From assembly GCF_017301735.1 (NCBI RefSeq), contig NZ_CP071090.1:6128001-6192000 (forward strand): a stretch of DNA of 64,000 bases. Direction: 5' to 3'. Below the pieces are notes generated by a model, which was not told the DNA's origin, did not search any database, and worked only from the letters and a program-made list of their open reading frames with translations. This document shows, in pieces, positions 19,472 to 64,000 of this stretch. Within the stretch, counting starts at the first letter, position 1. Each line of letters starts with the position of its first letter. The stretch is from Pyxidicoccus parkwaysis. Lineage in GTDB: Bacteria; Myxococcota; Myxococcia; Myxococcales; Myxococcaceae. Position numbers and translations under genes: made by a program.

Positions 19472-20284
19472 ATGTGCACCATCGTCATTCTTCGGCAGGT
19501 CCACCCCGAATGGCCGCTGGTGCTCGCGGCCAACCGGGACGAGTTCTATGCCCGCCCCGCCACCGGCCCCCAAATCCTCCGGGAATCCCCGCGCGCCGTG
19601 GGTGGGCGCGACGTGGAGCGCGGTGGGACGTGGATGGGTGTAACCAACGAGGGACTCTTCGTCGGCCTGACGAACCAGCGGGGCGGGCGAGGCCAGGGTC
19701 CGGCCCCCCGCTCACGGGGCGAGGTGGTGCTGCGAGCCCTGGAGGCAGGGAGCGTGGAGGGCGTCGACCGCTACCTGGATACCCTCCCCGGCGACGAGTT
19801 CCTCCCCTTCAACCTCCTCTACGGGGACGCCCGGAGGCTCCGGGTGGCCTATGCCCGGCCGGGGGAGAAGCGGCTGAGGCGGGAGGACGTGCCGCCCGGC
19901 ATCCACGTGCTGCCCAATGACGTGCTGGACGCGCCCACGATGCCCAAGGTGGAGCACGCCCGGCTGCTCGCCGCGCAGGTGGCCCACCGGCCCTGGCCGG
20001 AGTTGGAGGCCGGACTGAAGGCGCTGCTCGCGGACGAGGCGCTGCCGGCGCTCGACACGATTCCGATGCCGACCACCGGCGAGGATTTGCCGCGCGACTT
20101 CCTCCAGCGGCTCCAGGCGCTGTGCATCCACACGCCGGCCTACGGCACGCGCTCGTCGGCCATCGTCACACTCGCGCCGGGGCGCGTGGGGCACTACCTG
20201 GCGAGTGACACGGCGCCTTGCGTGGGCCCGTGGAAGGACGTCACCGGACTGCTCGCGCCTGTCGCCGCGACGGCCATCGGCTGA
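19472..20284 (+). CDS. NRDE/TANGO2-family protein
   Basis: 270 aa. The start ATG at 19472 exposes Met-Cys-Thr-Ile; after Met removal Cys becomes N-terminal, the feature conserved in this Ntn-hydrolase-like family. The name-giving AANRDEFYARP is at residues 19-29, followed by GGRDVERGGTWMGV, VGLTNQRGG, FNLLYGD and the C-terminal YGTRSSAIVTL. Eukaryotic TANGO2 is linked to Golgi/heme and lipid handling; bacterial function is not established. The frame extends upstream of 19472, but that part lacks homology. Confidence 0.9.
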   Translation: MCTIVILRQVHPEWPLVLAANRDEFYARPATGPQILRESPRAVGGRDVERGGTWMGVTNEGLFVGLTNQRGGRGQGPAPRSRGEVVLRALEAGSVEGVDRYLDTLPGDEFLPFNLLYGDARRLRVAYARPGEKRLRREDVPPGIHVLPNDVLDAPTMPKVEHARLLAAQVAHRPWPELEAGLKALLADEALPALDTIPMPTTGEDLPRDFLQRLQALCIHTPAYGTRSSAIVTLAPGRVGHYLASDTAPCVGPWKDVTGLLAPVAATAIG

Positions 20285-20679
20285 CCTCCGGGACCAGACC
20301 TGTCAGACACCGTGTCCCGCCCGTGGTGAGGCTGGAGTGCGATCCGCTGTCACGGCGGACCCGCTCGACCTGCACTACGAGTTGGTGTCGCTGCGAATGA
20401 CAGACGAATCCAACTCCAGCAAGTCATGCGCCAGCAGGACCGAGTGGTGCTGACACGGGACGGATTGCAGCCTGAAGCAGGCCACGCGGAAAAGATTCGC
20501 GCGCGAGTGCTGTGAAAGATTGAGCACGCCGTCGAGGAGCGCCAGGATGGCAAGCACAGCCAGTCCGCGGCAACTACGACCGCCACATCTCGATGAACTC
20601 ACGCGACTGAGCAGGTCCAACGCACTCAGGGGGGACATGAACCTGCCGGTCCTTCGCGTAGCGCGAAGGAAACCCAACC
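20285..20679. other. NRPS1 upstream region, no gene
   Basis: About 395 bp without a supportable protein gene. The 3' part holds a GAGCAGGTCCA/GGGGGGACATG element (20609-20639) shared with the NRPS2 upstream region, a possible 19-aa leader ORF (20637-20696), and a perfect hairpin at the NRPS1 ribosome site. I cannot assign -35/-10 boxes. A promoter for the synthetase must be here or further upstream. Confidence 0.6.

Positions 20680-20696
<17 letters not shown>
20637..20696 (+). CDS. Possible 19-aa leader ORF overlapping the NRPS1 start
   Basis: ATG at 20637 is preceded by GGGGGGAC and encodes MNLPVLRVARRKPNHGHDS, stopping 17 nt inside NRPS1 in another frame. Ribosomes reading it would cross and open the hairpin that hides the NRPS1 ribosome site. 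NRPS2 has an equivalent GGGGGACATG 52 nt before its ATG. Existence of the peptide is speculative. Confidence 0.3.
20651..20670 (+). promoter_or_regulatory. Hairpin covering the NRPS1 Shine-Dalgarno
   Basis: CCTTCGCG (20651-20658) and CGCGAAGG (20662-20669) form a perfect 8-bp stem with a TAG loop. The 3' arm contains most of the AAGGA ribosome site (20666-20670), which lies 9 nt before the ATG at 20680. Folding would hide the site. Whether it acts as a translational switch is an inference. Confidence 0.6.
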
Positions 20697-34791
<14,095 letters not shown>

Positions 34792-35362
34792 CAAGCACCG
34801 TGGCCTGCCCCGCCTCGGGACAGCGCCACGGGAGCAGGAAACCACCTCCGATGGTGCTCGCGGCCAATGCGGCAGGCGCAGGCCGTCCGCGGCTCCTGCG
34901 CCTCGGTGCGCAGCGCGCGCTCACCAATGACAGACGCCAGCCCTTGAAGCTCTCCGGACTGGCGCCGCACCGGCGATTGAAAGACATTTTTCAGGGCCTG
35001 CCTCGCACGGACCATGTCCGCGAGCACCGGTTTGGCAGCTGCCGCTGCCCACGAGCGCCGCGCCCCGGTCGGCACCACGGCAGTGAGGGGCTGTGGTCCG
35101 TGGCCAGATTTGCAGCACCCCTCAGGTTCCTTCCACGAGCAGGGACCTGTCGCAACCGAGTCCTGAGCAGGGAACCCGCAGGACCGTCAGTCAAACACTT
35201 CCGCTCCCTCCGTGAAACATTGCTACAGGTCCGTCGCGGCTGGATTTTTTGCGTGTGATGGCGCGATTCTCCAGGCCTGCGCACGCGGTCGAGCACGTCC
35301 AGCGGGGGACATGTGGCACGGCGGTGAACTCTCCGAGCCGCGTGACGCGAGGGTAGACATCC
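34792..35362. other. Spacer between NRPS1 and NRPS2, no gene
   Basis: 571 bp without a supportable gene. A compound stem follows the NRPS1 stop: 34798-34804 pairs with 34825-34831, with an inner CCCG/CGGG (34809-34819). A perfect 9-bp stem AGGCGCAGG/CCTGCGCCT lies at 34874-34882/34895-34903. Neither has a T tract. Near the 3' end is the GAGCACGTCCA...GGGGGACATG element (35291-35313) also present before NRPS1. The length suggests NRPS2 has its own promoter. Confidence 0.6.
34798..34831 (+). terminator. Possible terminator-like compound hairpin after NRPS1
   Basis: CCGTGGC and GCCACGG arms enclose a second CCCG/CGGG stem, starting 7 nt after the stop codon. There is no poly-T run, so any termination would be of a non-canonical kind. 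Confidence 0.35.

Positions 35363-64000
<28,638 letters not shown>

Noticed and set aside
35311..35340. Sigma-54-like TGGCAC upstream of NRPS2
   Set aside because: The matching TTGC at the correct spacing is missing (TGAAC is found).

Overview
The window is GC-rich DNA of a myxobacterium, most likely from the Myxococcus/Corallococcus group. The evidence is a secreted amidase ending in a MYXO-CTERM-like Cys-rich/membrane/Arg-rich tail, a PilB-N/HD/PATAN-type signalling protein, strong GC3 bias, and very large modular peptide synthetases. Identification rests on family recognition, not on a database search.

Left part (1-20.3 kb), core genome. At the edge lies a frameshifted tyrosine-recombinase remnant, followed by a minus-strand block: gap > pgk > tpiA > secG > tRNA-Leu(GAG) > intrinsic terminator. 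Next come a secreted N-acetylmuramoyl-L-alanine amidase-like protein (minus), a DgkA-family lipid kinase (plus), a 67-aa protein (minus), and a COG2509-type FAD protein with a small membrane protein (plus). These are followed by an RlmI-like methyltransferase, a YhaM-like OB/HD exoribonuclease whose 3' end looks frameshifted, and a PilB-N/HD/pseudo-receiver/PATAN protein. A minus-strand operon metG > HEAT-repeat protein > tatD and a TANGO2/NRDE-family gene complete this part. About 320 bp upstream of the FAD gene is packed with perfect stem-loops.

Right part (20.7-64 kb) is filled by two giant non-ribosomal peptide synthetase genes in the same direction. NRPS1 (20680-34791, 4,703 aa) is complete: C-A(Gly)-T / C-A(Lys/Arg-like code)-T / A(Gly)-T with no C domain / C followed by an A-domain stump / C-A(Asp)-T-TE. 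NRPS2 (35363 to beyond the window, 9,546 codons visible with no stop) reads C-A(Gly)-T / C-A(Val-like)-T / C-A(Asp)-T / C-A(Gly)-T / C-A(Glu)-T / C-A(Asp)-T / C-A(unassigned)-T / C-A(Lys/Arg-like)-T / A(aromatic)-T with no C domain / C... No epimerisation domain is present among 14 condensation domains.

The main result is evolutionary. NRPS1 looks like NRPS2 with modules 2-7 removed, sharing its first module and its unusual C-A-T-A-T-C segment. It then carries its own scars: an A-domain swap, an in-frame A-T deletion leaving a stump between two C domains, and an 81-bp tandem duplication. Near-identical domains recur at four (Gly), three (Asp) and three (C) places, and a 33-bp minisatellite varies in copy number inside the Gly A domains. 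This points to active gene conversion and module shuffling within one locus. Both NRPS genes also share an upstream sequence element and a possible overlapping leader ORF. In NRPS1 a perfect hairpin covers the ribosome-binding site.
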